Assembly (NCBI GenBank): GCA_037044905.1
Contig: JBAOKB010000136.1
Location: 1 to 64,000 of the forward strand
Length of the DNA stretch: 64,000 nucleotides
From: Hortaea werneckii
Lineage: Eukaryota; Ascomycota; Dothideomycetes; Mycosphaerellales; Teratosphaeriaceae
Direction of reading: 5' to 3'
Part shown: in pieces, positions 22,801 through 32,677 of the stretch
Numbering within the stretch: the stretch's first letter is position 1
Layout: each line of letters starts with the position of its first letter
Position numbers and translations under genes: made by a program
The notes under the pieces: generated by a model
Seen by the model: the letters and a program-made list of their open reading frames with translations, nothing else
Told to the model about the DNA's origin: nothing
Databases searched by the model: none

Positions 22801-23551
22801 GACGAGGCCCTAAAGGATCTGGAAGAGAGGATCGCAGAGGTGAGAGGTAGATGGGAACCCGAGCTCGATGAGGTGATTGCTCGCATCAGTGAGGCGTTCG
22901 CGGACAACTTTGCCAGGATCCATTGTGCAGGTGAGGTCGGGATATACAAAGACCCCGATGATTTCGAGAGGTGGGCGGTCCAGATTAAAGTCAAGTTCAG
23001 GTTCGTTTTCTCTATTCCCTTCCCCCCCTTTTCCTCTACATGCTGACCTTTTTCTTCTTTTTCCGGCGAACAGAGAGCACGAACAACTCTCCATCCTCGA
23101 CTCCCACCGCCAATCCGGCGGCGAACGCGCCGTCTCCACCATCTTCTACCTCATGGCCCTGCAATCCCTCGCCCGCAGCCCCTTCCGCGTCGTCGACGAA
23201 ATCAACCAGGGCATGGACCCCCGCAACGAGCGACTCGTGCATAGTCGCATCGTCAAAATCGCGTGCGGTCAAAGTCCCCATAATATCTCGGCCAACGATG
23301 GCGAGCTGCTGTCTGCCGCCGCTGCTGCTGCGAGTGGGCGAGGCGGCTCGCAGTATTTCCTTATCACCCCCAAACTACTCCCTGGTTTGCGGTATGAGGA
23401 GGGCATGCGCGTGCATTGTATTGCTTCTGGCGAGTTCATGCCAAAGGAGTTGGGCAGTGCTGGGAATGATGATCAGGAAGGAGGTGGTGTTACCGATGGG
23501 CCGACGCTGGATTTCGCTGCGTTGGCTCGGAGGGCGTTGGCTGCTAGGTGA
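19882..23551 (+). CDS. SMC5: Structural maintenance of chromosomes protein 5
   Basis: Exons 19882-23000 and 23074-23551 joined over a 73-nt intron, giving 1198 residues. The N-terminus is acidic with a Gly-Asp run (about 50-70) and a basic KRVRR signal. Walker A is GPNGTGKST at 133-141. The Q-loop region QNLCQFLPQDRVVEFA, typical of SMC5, follows. A coiled-coil arm spans about 300-500. The hinge lies around 530-680 (HRAWEWIESN, then YGPPVIECSI). The return coil spans about 700-950. The ABC signature is SGGERAVSTI (about 1054-1063) and Walker B is RVVDEINQGMD (about 1078-1088). SMC5 pairs with SMC6 in the nuclear complex for recombination repair and SUMO-linked chromosome maintenance. The ATG at 19882 was chosen because upstream frame starts are near-cognate only. 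Confidence 0.95.
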
Positions 23552-24152
23552 GAGCTGCGATTTTGAAGTTGCTATTGGTTTGGGTGGATTTGCATCTCGA
23601 CATCATGAGGACCAAACGGGAGTGCTGTTCTGCCTCTTTCCCCCTCCTTTCTCTTGCTGTTTCGGTAGAGTGTTCTATAGCAAGATTGAACGTGTTGATT
23701 CATGCAACCTGTGAGCTAGAGACTGTAAAGTGCAACCGATCCCCAAGACATTGCGTCGAGGGTAATTCCGTGTCTTGCCGGATCGTAGAACTGCTTCTGG
23801 CTGCCAATGCATTCCCAAAAACCATCACATTCCGGGCCCATTTCATCAAAGTATACTGGTTGTAAACTAAAGCTCCGGAAACTTTCGGTGCCGAGCTCTC
23901 GGAGACTTTCAACCTCATCTCCACTGGCTGCATGGGTACTTAAGACTGCGGATCTCTCTCTCTCAGGTCCCATCTATCCAGACTTACATGCATTTCTCTC
24001 GTCACAGAAGAAGTGAAAATTATTGTTCTTAAGGCGCTGACGAGTATCTCTTTGCAATTTGCTGCCGAAATATCGAGGCCAAAACCAGATCATCTACCTG
24101 GCCTTGACCGCGAAGCGTTCATCAACGCTTTTTCTTGAAACAAAAGGACAAA
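23552..24152. other. Intergenic region, SMC5 to methyltransferase
   Basis: 600 bp between two plus-strand genes: SMC5 3' flank and methyltransferase promoter. No coding frame or repeat recognised. Confidence 0.4.
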
Positions 24153-25070
24153 ATGAGTGCGTTCTCAGAAGCCAATAGACAGGCGTTCAAGTATGTTGTG
24201 ACTTCTTTCGAGATATAGGCTTGCATATAGCCTTCCACGGAACTAGCAACGCCACCTAACTCTTTACCTTCTCTATAGTGACCTCTCGTCAACCTACAAT
24301 AGCCAGCCATGGCAACAGAAAATCTCGCAACAAGTATCTGACGCCCTCCGCGAGCGCAAGGACTGGATCGGCATCGACTGGGCATCATCAAGCGAAGGGG
24401 AAGCCAAACGAGAAGTAAAGTTGTTGGATTATGGTTAGCTTCCCCCCATTCCCCTTCCTCTGCCCCTACCCTTACCCTCATCAGAAAGAAATACAATTAA
24501 ACAGTCTACTGACCAAAACACCTCCCTTCCCGCCTCTCAGCATCAGGAACAGGCAACATCACCCAAGCCTTACTCCCCTACGTAACAACCGTCAAGGGCG
24601 TCGACCTCAGCGAAAAAATGGTCGAAGAATACAACCGCGCCGCCTCCAGCTCTGGCATCCCGCCCGAGCAGGCTCTATCCGTCGTCGGAGACTTATGCTC
24701 CGCGTCCTCAGAAATCCCCGATCATTTCCGCAAGCCCGAATGGTACTCCTTCGACCTCGCCGTCATCGGACTCGGTTTCCACCATTTCGAGGATCCCGGT
24801 CTCGCGGTGCAAAGGCTGAGCGAGAGGTTGAGGAAAGGTGGGGTTTTGATTATCGTGGATTTCTTGCCCTTTGGGAGCGAGGAGAGGGATATGGGCGAGA
24901 TGGCGAAGACGATTAAGCATGATGGGTTTACGCGGGAGGGCATGGAGAGGTTGTTCGGGGAGGGTGGGATGGGTGGAGTGAAGTTTGATGTTGTGGGCGA
25001 TGTGACGATGGAGTTGAAGAAGGGGACGGTGGTTAGGAAGATGTTTGTGGCGCGGGCGGAGAAGTTGTGA
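24153..25070 (+). CDS. Class I SAM-dependent methyltransferase, three exons
   Basis: Exons joined here: 24153-24190, 24279-24433 and 24541-25070, giving 240 residues. Both introns (88 and 107 nt) have GT..AG ends, and the joins keep frame. The second join builds motif I, LLDYASGTGNIT, across the junction. Motif I is followed by VKGVDLSEKMVEEYN (acidic residue after strand 2), then SFDLAVIGLGFHHFEDP and GGVLIIVDFLPFG. It is the same superfamily as the enzyme at 4321-5115 but clearly diverged. It is probably cytosolic with an unknown acceptor. Its 3' end converges with the signal peptide peptidase gene with only 152 bp between stops. Confidence 0.85.
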
Positions 25071-25222
25071 GGTGGAAGGCGGGAGGGCAAAAAGCGGAGC
25101 TGCACAAAGGAGGGAGAATCATGATGAAATTGTAAGGCATCGGACGTTTGTGCTCGCTGTGATTTGTTTGGGTTGTTGTCTGCGACTATACCTTGCTAAG
25201 TTGGATTTATTGACTCTACCCT

Positions 25223-26965
25223 TCACTCGTGCTTGTTGGCGAGGACAGCATCAGCTTCCACACTCGGTTCCGAAGTTGATGAGCGCTTAGTAGATGCCGC
25301 TGGGCTATAGCGCTTAAGGGAGAAAGTCACCAACGTTCCGTCGTCTTCCTGCTGCTTTGATTTCGCCGCATCTACCTCCTTCTTGTCGTCTTTTCCGTCC
25401 TTCTTCTCATCTCCACCCGATCCAACAATCTCATCCCATAGCCTGCCAAACAAGCCCAGCTCTGCCTTCCTCTTCCGCTCCTTCTCTTCTTCTTCGCTAA
25501 GCTTCTTTTGCTCCTCATCATCGAGCTGTTCGCCTGTGATGGCTTCGCTGAATTGCCACATTTCCTTCAACTCACCACGCACGAGGCCCGTGCCCCACAA
25601 GCTGGTAAGCACGCCTGGCACAAGGTACAGCAATGCCGGCTGAGCATGCTGGAAGATCGACATAACGCCCAAGGTGGCTAGCATACCAGCCACGTAGCCA
25701 ACCATCGATGCAGTGAAATACGGCTTTGGGAAAGACGCGCTCAGCTTCGATGGCTTGGCTGAGGCGTTCAGAGAGCTTGTCCAGAATTTCTCGCCTCTGT
25801 TTCCAGAAGCGGGCACGTAAGGCGCCTTCTCAACCTCCTCATTCTCTGCATCCTGCCCGTCTTTGCTCTTCGTTTGGGAAATCTTCTTCTGCTGCTTTCG
25901 CAAGTAGAACACGTAAAGATCGAATCGCAGCGCCAGGCCAATCATAATGCCCGGCAATACGATGTCGCCCAGTCCCAACATGCTGTAGCTCCTTACAGGC
26001 GGCTCTCCGGGGGTCTGGCTCGGCTCTTCTGGACGTGGAAAGACGAGCTTGATTGGCTGATCAAGGTTCTTCGCCACAGTCACCATAAGCGGCGTGAAGA
26101 AGACTGCCCAGATGTCGTAGAAGAAGAGTCCCGAGAGGATTAACGAGCCGGTGGTGAAGGAAGTTGGCGACATGAACTGCAGAGCAGAGTAGCATACCGC
26201 GAAGCCTTGGAGGTTGATCAAGTACCAGGGCTTGCCGACCAAATTGGAGTATAGAATGGAGCCGAGGCCTAGCATGGCGGAGAGGGCGTTGACAAGTGTC
26301 AGATTAGCCTTGAAGTCGAACTGGTCCTTGACGAAGGCCTTTGTCGTGTACTTCTGCTTGATAGTTTGGCGGATGCTCCAAATAGAATCAAAAAAACCAT
26401 CGTATATGTCGACGGGCAGCAGAGGTGACGGTTGTCGAAGCTCCGATCTTTCTGAGTCCTTGCTTTCCTTCCCCTCAGTCATGTAGCACTTCTTAACGTT
26501 GTCCGCCGTCCATAATTTCCCTCTGCTCGCCAAATAGTCTGGCAGGATAAAGCTGACGATCATGTTCAATCCGTCATTCACAAGCTTTGCGACGGAGTAC
26601 ACTCCAACACCAGAAAAGTACCATCCCATAATCAGATTGATGAGGTCTGCTCCATAGCGCTTGATGAGCCAGTACAGAAACGCCAGTACCAAGCCAGCCG
26701 TGATCGGGAAGATGACGGCATCTTTTGGCGAAAGGCCTTCCATCTTTTGTACTACATCTTCCTCCTCCTCGTCCTCTTCAGCATCCTTGTCCTCCTTGTC
26801 TTTCTTGCTTGGCTTCGCGGCGGATGATGGGCGAGATAGTGAAGCGTGAGCTCCGGCGTATATCGGAAAGAGAGCGGAGACGATCAAATGAATGTACATG
26901 GGAATCATGGGCTTTGCTGCAGCGACATGCTGACTCGCCTGGGCGAGCAGCTCGTGGACGTCCAT
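25223..26965 (-). CDS. Signal peptide peptidase (intramembrane aspartyl protease)
   Basis: 580 residues from the ATG at 26965. The longer frame starts only with GTG. Multiple membrane spans surround the catalytic motifs: FFYDIWAVF with Asp284, GLGDIVLPG with Asp334, and the PAL motif in AQPALLYLVP (about 441-450). All three hallmarks of presenilin/SPP-type GxGD proteases are present. Acidic, charged loops occur at about 50-80 (KKDKEDKDAEEDEEEE). A long lysine/glutamate-rich cytosolic tail (about 470-560) follows the last span. The expected site is the ER membrane. It cleaves type II membrane fragments such as spent signal peptides, and in fungi SPP also contributes to sterol-response and low-oxygen signalling. 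Intronless. Confidence 0.93.
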   Translation of the reverse strand: MDVHELLAQASQHVAAAKPMIPMYIHLIVSALFPIYAGAHASLSRPSSAAKPSKKDKEDKDAEEDEEEEDVVQKMEGLSPKDAVIFPITAGLVLAFLYWLIKRYGADLINLIMGWYFSGVGVYSVAKLVNDGLNMIVSFILPDYLASRGKLWTADNVKKCYMTEGKESKDSERSELRQPSPLLPVDIYDGFFDSIWSIRQTIKQKYTTKAFVKDQFDFKANLTLVNALSAMLGLGSILYSNLVGKPWYLINLQGFAVCYSALQFMSPTSFTTGSLILSGLFFYDIWAVFFTPLMVTVAKNLDQPIKLVFPRPEEPSQTPGEPPVRSYSMLGLGDIVLPGIMIGLALRFDLYVFYLRKQQKKISQTKSKDGQDAENEEVEKAPYVPASGNRGEKFWTSSLNASAKPSKLSASFPKPYFTASMVGYVAGMLATLGVMSIFQHAQPALLYLVPGVLTSLWGTGLVRGELKEMWQFSEAITGEQLDDEEQKKLSEEEEKERKRKAELGLFGRLWDEIVGSGGDEKKDGKDDKKEVDAAKSKQQEDDGTLVTFSLKRYSPAASTKRSSTSEPSVEADAVLANKHE

Positions 26966-27538
26966 GATCGTTTGCTCGATTGAATAGATCCCGTGGAAGC
27001 AATGCTGAATATCTCCGCTGATCACCGCTAGATATTAATCTTCGATCGTACCAGATTCATAGCCCTAGTTTAAATGTGAATTGCAGATTGCATTGTCCTG
27101 AGTCAAGCAATTGTCTACTGGTACATTCCAGGCACAACTTTTAGACATGTGTTGAATACATCATATTCACCGGCTCGCCCCGAAAAGCCAGCCGCACAGC
27201 GGGCACGGCACGTCGTTCCTGACCCGGCTCCTTGGTCAACGACTTCTTCGCCCGACAGCTCTTTCACCTACACAGAAGTCGAGCACACACGGGATATAAT
27301 GATGAAACTCATCAACCTTGTAGATACGGAACTCAAAGAGCCTAAGAATGATAATATAGGCATTGGCCGCTGGGATATTTTGCCAACCTATTCAACTCTT
27401 ACCCACTTGCGCGAGAGAACCCCATGTTTCAATACCTTCAGTTGCCGACGTATACATACCTACCTTACAGTAGACACGCCAGCATCATAGAACTTCAAGA
27501 TCACAATCCCCAATTAGACTGTTACACCTCATTTATAT
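26966..27538. other. Spacer between signal peptide peptidase and lipase genes
   Basis: 570 bp upstream of the peptidase start and downstream of the lipase stop. No gene-like frame. A 113-codon plus-strand frame at 27149-27490 has no recognisable feature. Confidence 0.4.
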
Positions 27539-28858
27539 CTAGAATCTCTTCCCCTTGACACACTTCTTCGGCCCATCCTTGCTGCCGCTCAAAGTATTGG
27601 CCACCAGCTCCTGAATATTCAAATCATACGGCTCGCTCACATGCCCGACCTGATCCTCGGGACAGAAATCCTGCACGTAGATATTCCTGACACCGGTCTC
27701 GTTCACGAACGCTTTCCAGGGCGGGGTGATAATCTCGTCGTTCCGCGAAGCGAGGACCGTATAATCGATCCCCGGCTGAGCAATCGAGCCATTGTTCAAC
27801 CGTTCCACGCCGGGACCGCCGTTGACAAGATCCACGCAGGCCTTGCAGCCGAGCCCGCCGAGCGCGTCGTTTACTAGGGTGTTGCTGAAGTTGCCCAGGA
27901 TGTAGGAGAGCTTGTAGATGCCTGCGAAGTCGGTGCCGTGCGTGGGCGGGGCGATCGAGAAGACCTTGCGGATGATGCTTGAGGTGTTGGTGAATTTGGG
28001 CACGTAGAGCGACATGAAGGCGCCTTCGGAATGTCCTACCACGTCCACCTTATCGGCGCCGGTCTTTTGCTGGACGTCGTTGATGAACGCGGCTAGTTCA
28101 GGCGCAGACTCTTCGACTGGGAGTAGGGCGCCAATGAACGGGTCGTCTTTGTCGGAGATACCGCCGTATGTTGTACTGTATGTGCAGAAAGATTCATCCT
28201 TCAGATACTGCTCCAGCTGTCCGATGTCGTCTTTGTAGTTGGATGCAAGGCCGTGGATGAGCACAACGGGGTTGGGATGTTTCTCACTGCGGCAGCTGTA
28301 GTCGTTATGCGCCGTGTTGTTCCCTGCTTCTGCCTTGGCAAGAGCGTGAAGGTCCTCTTCTGGGAGATAGATGTCCGGCTTTGAGTGACCAAGGGCTTCC
28401 GTCAGCATGTCAATGAGCGGCTTCGCCTCCCGAGCTAGATCGGCAGGGGATACGTCCGATGCATTGGCGAGAGCGTTACCAATGAAGTCGACGAAGGGCT
28501 CGCCAGCATGGATGGCATCGTTGACAGATATTTCTGAAGCACCTGAGACGATCGCATGGGTGACGCTGGCTAGTGACATCGCGCCACGGCTGATGCCATG
28601 AAGTGATGCGTTCGCAGCGCCCAAGGCGTCCTCACCTAAGCCTTGCACGACGGGCGTCAACGCCTCAGCAGCATCGGCAAGCGAGGTGTGTGCCAATTGC
28701 GAGAGTGCTCCCTGCAACTTGGCCGGCAGATGAGGGTGCTCCTTGTCGTGATCCGTAGCAGTGCTCCCTGCACCGTCCTCAGTAGACTCTGGAGAGACCG
28801 GAACAGCGGCAGCTGCCCCAATATAGAGTAACGTTGTAAGTAAGGAACGGACATGCAT
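27539..28858 (-). CDS. Secreted alpha/beta hydrolase, class-2-type lipase
   Basis: 439 residues from the ATG at 28858, intronless. Residues 1-19 form a signal peptide (MHVRSLLTTLLYIGAAAAV). An N-terminal region of about 170 residues, rich in Ala/Ser and probably helical, precedes the catalytic part. The catalytic part opens with PNPVVLIHGLASNY (about 196-208, oxyanion loop). The nucleophile is Ser277 in GHSEGAFMS. A GTD segment (PPTHGTDFAG) follows, then the probable Asp in SRNDEIITP and His in QVGHVSEPYD. This order matches lipase class 2 and related bacterial LipA-like esterases. It is probably an extracellular esterase or lipase. Several N-glycosylation sites (NAS, NTS, NGS) fit secretion. 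A TATAAAG box lies 135 bp upstream. Confidence 0.88.
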   Translation of the reverse strand: MHVRSLLTTLLYIGAAAAVPVSPESTEDGAGSTATDHDKEHPHLPAKLQGALSQLAHTSLADAAEALTPVVQGLGEDALGAANASLHGISRGAMSLASVTHAIVSGASEISVNDAIHAGEPFVDFIGNALANASDVSPADLAREAKPLIDMLTEALGHSKPDIYLPEEDLHALAKAEAGNNTAHNDYSCRSEKHPNPVVLIHGLASNYKDDIGQLEQYLKDESFCTYSTTYGGISDKDDPFIGALLPVEESAPELAAFINDVQQKTGADKVDVVGHSEGAFMSLYVPKFTNTSSIIRKVFSIAPPTHGTDFAGIYKLSYILGNFSNTLVNDALGGLGCKACVDLVNGGPGVERLNNGSIAQPGIDYTVLASRNDEIITPPWKAFVNETGVRNIYVQDFCPEDQVGHVSEPYDLNIQELVANTLSGSKDGPKKCVKGKRF

Positions 28859-29458
28859 GATGGCGGTGGAAACGCTTAGTTGAGATGTAAAACGAATGTA
28901 AAAAGCCACTGGCCGGCAGTGATGTATGCTGAACGATAGAATGGAATGGAGATGATGCGATACCTACCTTCCAAGGTCGCACCCTTGATCCTTTATACCA
29001 GCTTGCCTAGATTTGTAGGGTCAAGCTTTGAGGCCTGTTGTCGGAGGAGACTCATTGGCATATTGTGCCAGCCAAATAGACTTCGCGCTTTTCTTGAGGA
29101 AATCAAGAAATGTGCTGAGAAAGACGATCACAACGTTGACAAGCAGCGCAGCTACCTTTGCGCGCCATGCAAATCATCTAGTGTATCGCGATGCTGTCGT
29201 TGCGTGTTCGGAGTTGTGACCTGGCGTGTCTCAAGATATGGGGATGAGCTCGGGCCGATGCTTCAGCAATCAACCGGCAATTTCCGAATGCTCTCACGAC
29301 TGCGAACGACTTCTCCAGTTTCGGCTACGTCGCAAACTTCGTCTGGAGTGTGGAGGCCGAGATCAGACCCGTCACGTCTTGTGATGTGCGTCTGAATCAA
29401 GGATGTGTAATAATTTGCTCAAGGTCATGGTCTCGTCAGATTCGGAGCTAGGCTGTAG
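28859..29458. other. Intergenic region upstream of the lipase gene
   Basis: 600 bp between the lipase start and the Rab escort protein stop. It carries the lipase TATA box and no coding frame I can support. Confidence 0.4.
28992..28997 (-). promoter_or_regulatory. TATA box of the secreted lipase gene
   Basis: The minus strand reads TATAAAGG, 135 bp upstream of the chosen ATG at 28858. Sequence and spacing fit a core promoter. Confidence 0.5.
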
Positions 29459-31224
29459 CTAAAATTCTTCCTCCTCTCCCTCTCTCGGCGGAAACTTCAT
29501 GAATTCATCTGCAGTATCGCCCTTGATCCTGCTCCAAGCTTGCTTGACATCCTCAAGAACGCACTCAGAAAGTGCAACGTCTGTCGGGAGAGGTCGAAGT
29601 TCGATGACTTTCTGCTGATACTCATCGGCGGGCTCAGAAGAGAAGACAGGTAAAGTCTGTTGGAAGCGGAGGCGCCAAAGTACCTTTGACTCCGTCTCAT
29701 CGCCAGAGCTACGCAGCAAGCTCCCAATCGCAGCTTCTAGATGTCTAAAACCGGCGGAGGCAGCAGTAAAAGCGTATAGGATACCTAACAATAGAATTAG
29801 CAACTGTTCTTGGATACATCCAGAAAGAAGCAGGCGTATCAAAGGTGCAATTTCAGGTTGTCAGAGATTGTTAATCCTCAATGAGATTCGGACAATGTAG
29901 ATAAGTATTCGTTTAGGTTGTTCATCCTTGCAAGGGCGCGATGTGAATTGAGATCGTGGTACTTACATTGGCCCTGTGGACATTCTCCGGAATCGCTCGA
30001 GTGAGCGATGATGTGGACTGGCGGCTCCTTTGCGTCACCTGAAGTTGCAACGACAACAGCGCCTGCAGGCGTGACTCCACCCTCGCTGGTAGCCGGGAAA
30101 AGATTTGCAAGTGGCGAAGAGATGACAGATATACTCCTCGCGATCTTCTCAGACGCTTCGGAGCTGGCTTGAGATCTTAAGCTTGAGGGCAAGTCGTCCG
30201 AGCAGCCAACAAGCCATTTGCCGGAGACCTTTTCACCGTCGCTTAACTCCACCTCGGACGCCCCGTCATCTTTCTGGGCTACGCCATTGATGCCTTTGCC
30301 AAGAACGTATACTCCACCTCCCACTGCACCAGCACGGCAGGCGACTTGGGCGACTTCTGACAGCCCACCCCATTTCGGGAGAACAGCGCTGAAGCCTGGA
30401 CCGAAGAGACCAGTGCTTCGAATGTGTCGTGCAATCTTGGGCACGACTTCGGCCATGGTAGCAGCGTCAGGTGAAGAAGACGTCAAGGCAAGAGCAAGAA
30501 GAGGCGCGATGGCCGCTTCCGCCTTCAGCCCAAAATCTTCGCGAAGAGACTGTACGGAAGCCTTCCCGCTGATGCGCTCCCATTGCTCTTGCTGCTCTTC
30601 AGTATCGTAAGTAGATACGAAGCGCAAGAACTTTGTAAGGCTGCGCTTGGCACGTAGATCCAATGTGTTATCTGAAAAGATGTCTTCTCTTCCACTTGGA
30701 ACTCGGGCGAAAGAAGGCGTAGTTTTTTGGCTACCAGAGTCGTCTGAAGATATGGATACTGTGAACCAGCTCCCTACAGCTTGGAACTCGAGCTGTTCAT
30801 GGGTCCTGCTGGAGACCAGTGCCGGCAAGAGGCTAGACCGGGTATAGACAAGCTGCGGAGCAAGTGCTAGAGAGTAGGCCCTTGATTGTGCCAATTGCTC
30901 TTTTGCACTGCTGTTATCGCTCGGCCTGACTACCTCAGCGTGGCTGAAGGTGCCTTGCGTATCGCCGCTGTTTTTCTGAGCCCAATCCTCGGCTTCGCTC
31001 AAGACAAAGGCAGCTTCATTGCCACCATAGTATCCGTTGCGATCAACGTGAAGTATGTTTAGACCGGAACGAGAGAGGGAGCTTCATGGTGGTCTTCGCG
31101 TCAGTCAGCCTGGGACCTTTCGACTGGGAGCTCGTGTAGAGAAGACATACAGTGCAAGCAGGGACTGTGGCAGCCCAGTACCTGAGATGATCACATCCCA
31201 TTCAGTCTTGTCGAGAGACTCCAT
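29459..31224 (-). CDS. Rab escort protein / GDI-family protein (Mrs6-like)
   Basis: Exons joined here: 31224-31151, 31081-29967 and 29784-29459, giving 504 residues with all joins in frame. The N-terminus has the GDI/REP dinucleotide-fold motif DVIISGTGLPQSLLAL, continued across the first intron as SRSGLNILHVDRNGYYGG. RAYSLALAPQLVY and SLLPALVSS are typical Rab-binding platform segments. Sequence conserved regions follow: KRSLTKFLRFV, then PKWGGLSEVAQVACRAGAVGGGVYVLG. The C-terminus is short and acidic (GEEEEEF). REP presents newly made Rab GTPases to geranylgeranyltransferase II and delivers them to membranes. The long insertions favour REP over the shorter, highly conserved GDI, but GDI cannot be excluded from this reading alone. 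Confidence 0.88.
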
Positions 31225-32677
31225 AACTGCAGCAAGCGCATCGCAAATGCAGCAATATGAAGTGGGATGTATGTGCTTGGGTGAAAGAGCAGAGCCGACG
31301 CAGATGCAGCGCCGAAAAGAAGCTCTGCATCCCGGGAAAATTTCCGCATCTCGGCGGTGGCCGCCGGGCAGACAAAACTTCATCCCATCTTTCCAACTCC
31401 CCTCTTCTTCTGAGTATCGCGCTCACCGGGCGAGGTGGAATATCCATGCAGCTGCCGACCGGTACCGGCCTCTTCACTGTTGGCCATCTTCAAGAGCGCG
31501 TCAGAATGACAATACTACGTCCTTGTATCTCCTGCTTTTGACTTATGGATTGAGATTGCGGGTCGTTTGCGACGTGACATCTACGCATATGTATCATTGA
31601 TACTGAGCACAAGACAGCGAAACATCTATAGATCCTTCGATCTACGCAGAAGCCCAATGGATGTGGCTCTATTTTCTTGGACGAAGGGGCAATCGTTGCC
31701 TAGCTTCTTATGCAAGCCCCATCTCTCATGCACCATCTTCACAATGATCTCAAATTTACGATTCCAATCTGCCGCCTGGATCCCGTCCTTCACATCTGCA
31801 AATTGGTCCAAGCGATCTCGTCGTCAGGCCCTGCCCTTTAGCGTTTGCTCACGACTCAACGATCGTGTACTTCCGCTGTGGAGCTGGCGTAGATCTGATC
31901 CGCGCGAATATTCGCCACGGACAGGTCGACTTCACGGATGATGTCATATAGGTCATTTGGGTACGTATAGCGGTTGCGTGAGACATTCTCCTTGCTACAG
32001 GGCACCTAGTGCGGTCATTTGGCTTGTTTTGTCCTAAGCCATGGTGATTTCGATGTGAATTCCGGAGAGACGGCTTCTGCTATTAGCTGCAGGGCAAGAG
32101 CTGTCTTTCCGCTCTCCTAGGAATTCAACGACTTGCATCTGACCGGCCACGAGGCGTCTCTGCCTGCTCTGGGTACATTTCAGCTTTACACCGCGAGCCC
32201 GGAGGAACTGGTATCCTGGCAAATCGACCAGCCGAGTCAACAACCACAGCGCTCTCTGCTGGGTCACGGCAACGTTCACTTTCTAGCTGAAGTTGCTTCA
32301 CTCTAACACTAACGCCCCTCTCGACTCTTTACGACCTTGGAACTTTCAATTTCAATCTCACTTGATCGTCAACTCCACTTCTTCGAAAATACTATTTCAT
32401 CTTTTTCAACCCCATCTGTACTTCAACCGTACCTCACAATCCCAACAGAGTAGCTGATAGGGTCTTTCGCAAAGAGTTTAGCAATCAAAACCTTCTGCAA
32501 TACCTTTCCAGGGTATTCGACGACGACTCACCGGCACCAGACAACCTTGGAGCTCGATAGAGTGATCAGTCTTGCCAACACATAGTTTCTTGTCGATCAC
32601 ACAACAGCCTCTGAGTCTACATACCCAAGACAGTGCGACGTCCGACTCCAGCCTTCGGTACGACATACGTTCTCAAG
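31225..32677. other. 1.45-kb divergent promoter region
   Basis: Between the Rab escort protein (-) and the first R/S/E-pattern gene (+). The last 400 bp are pyrimidine-rich (CTTTCAATTTCAATCTCAC-like), as in fungal leaders. Small frames here carry no recognisable domain. Confidence 0.45.
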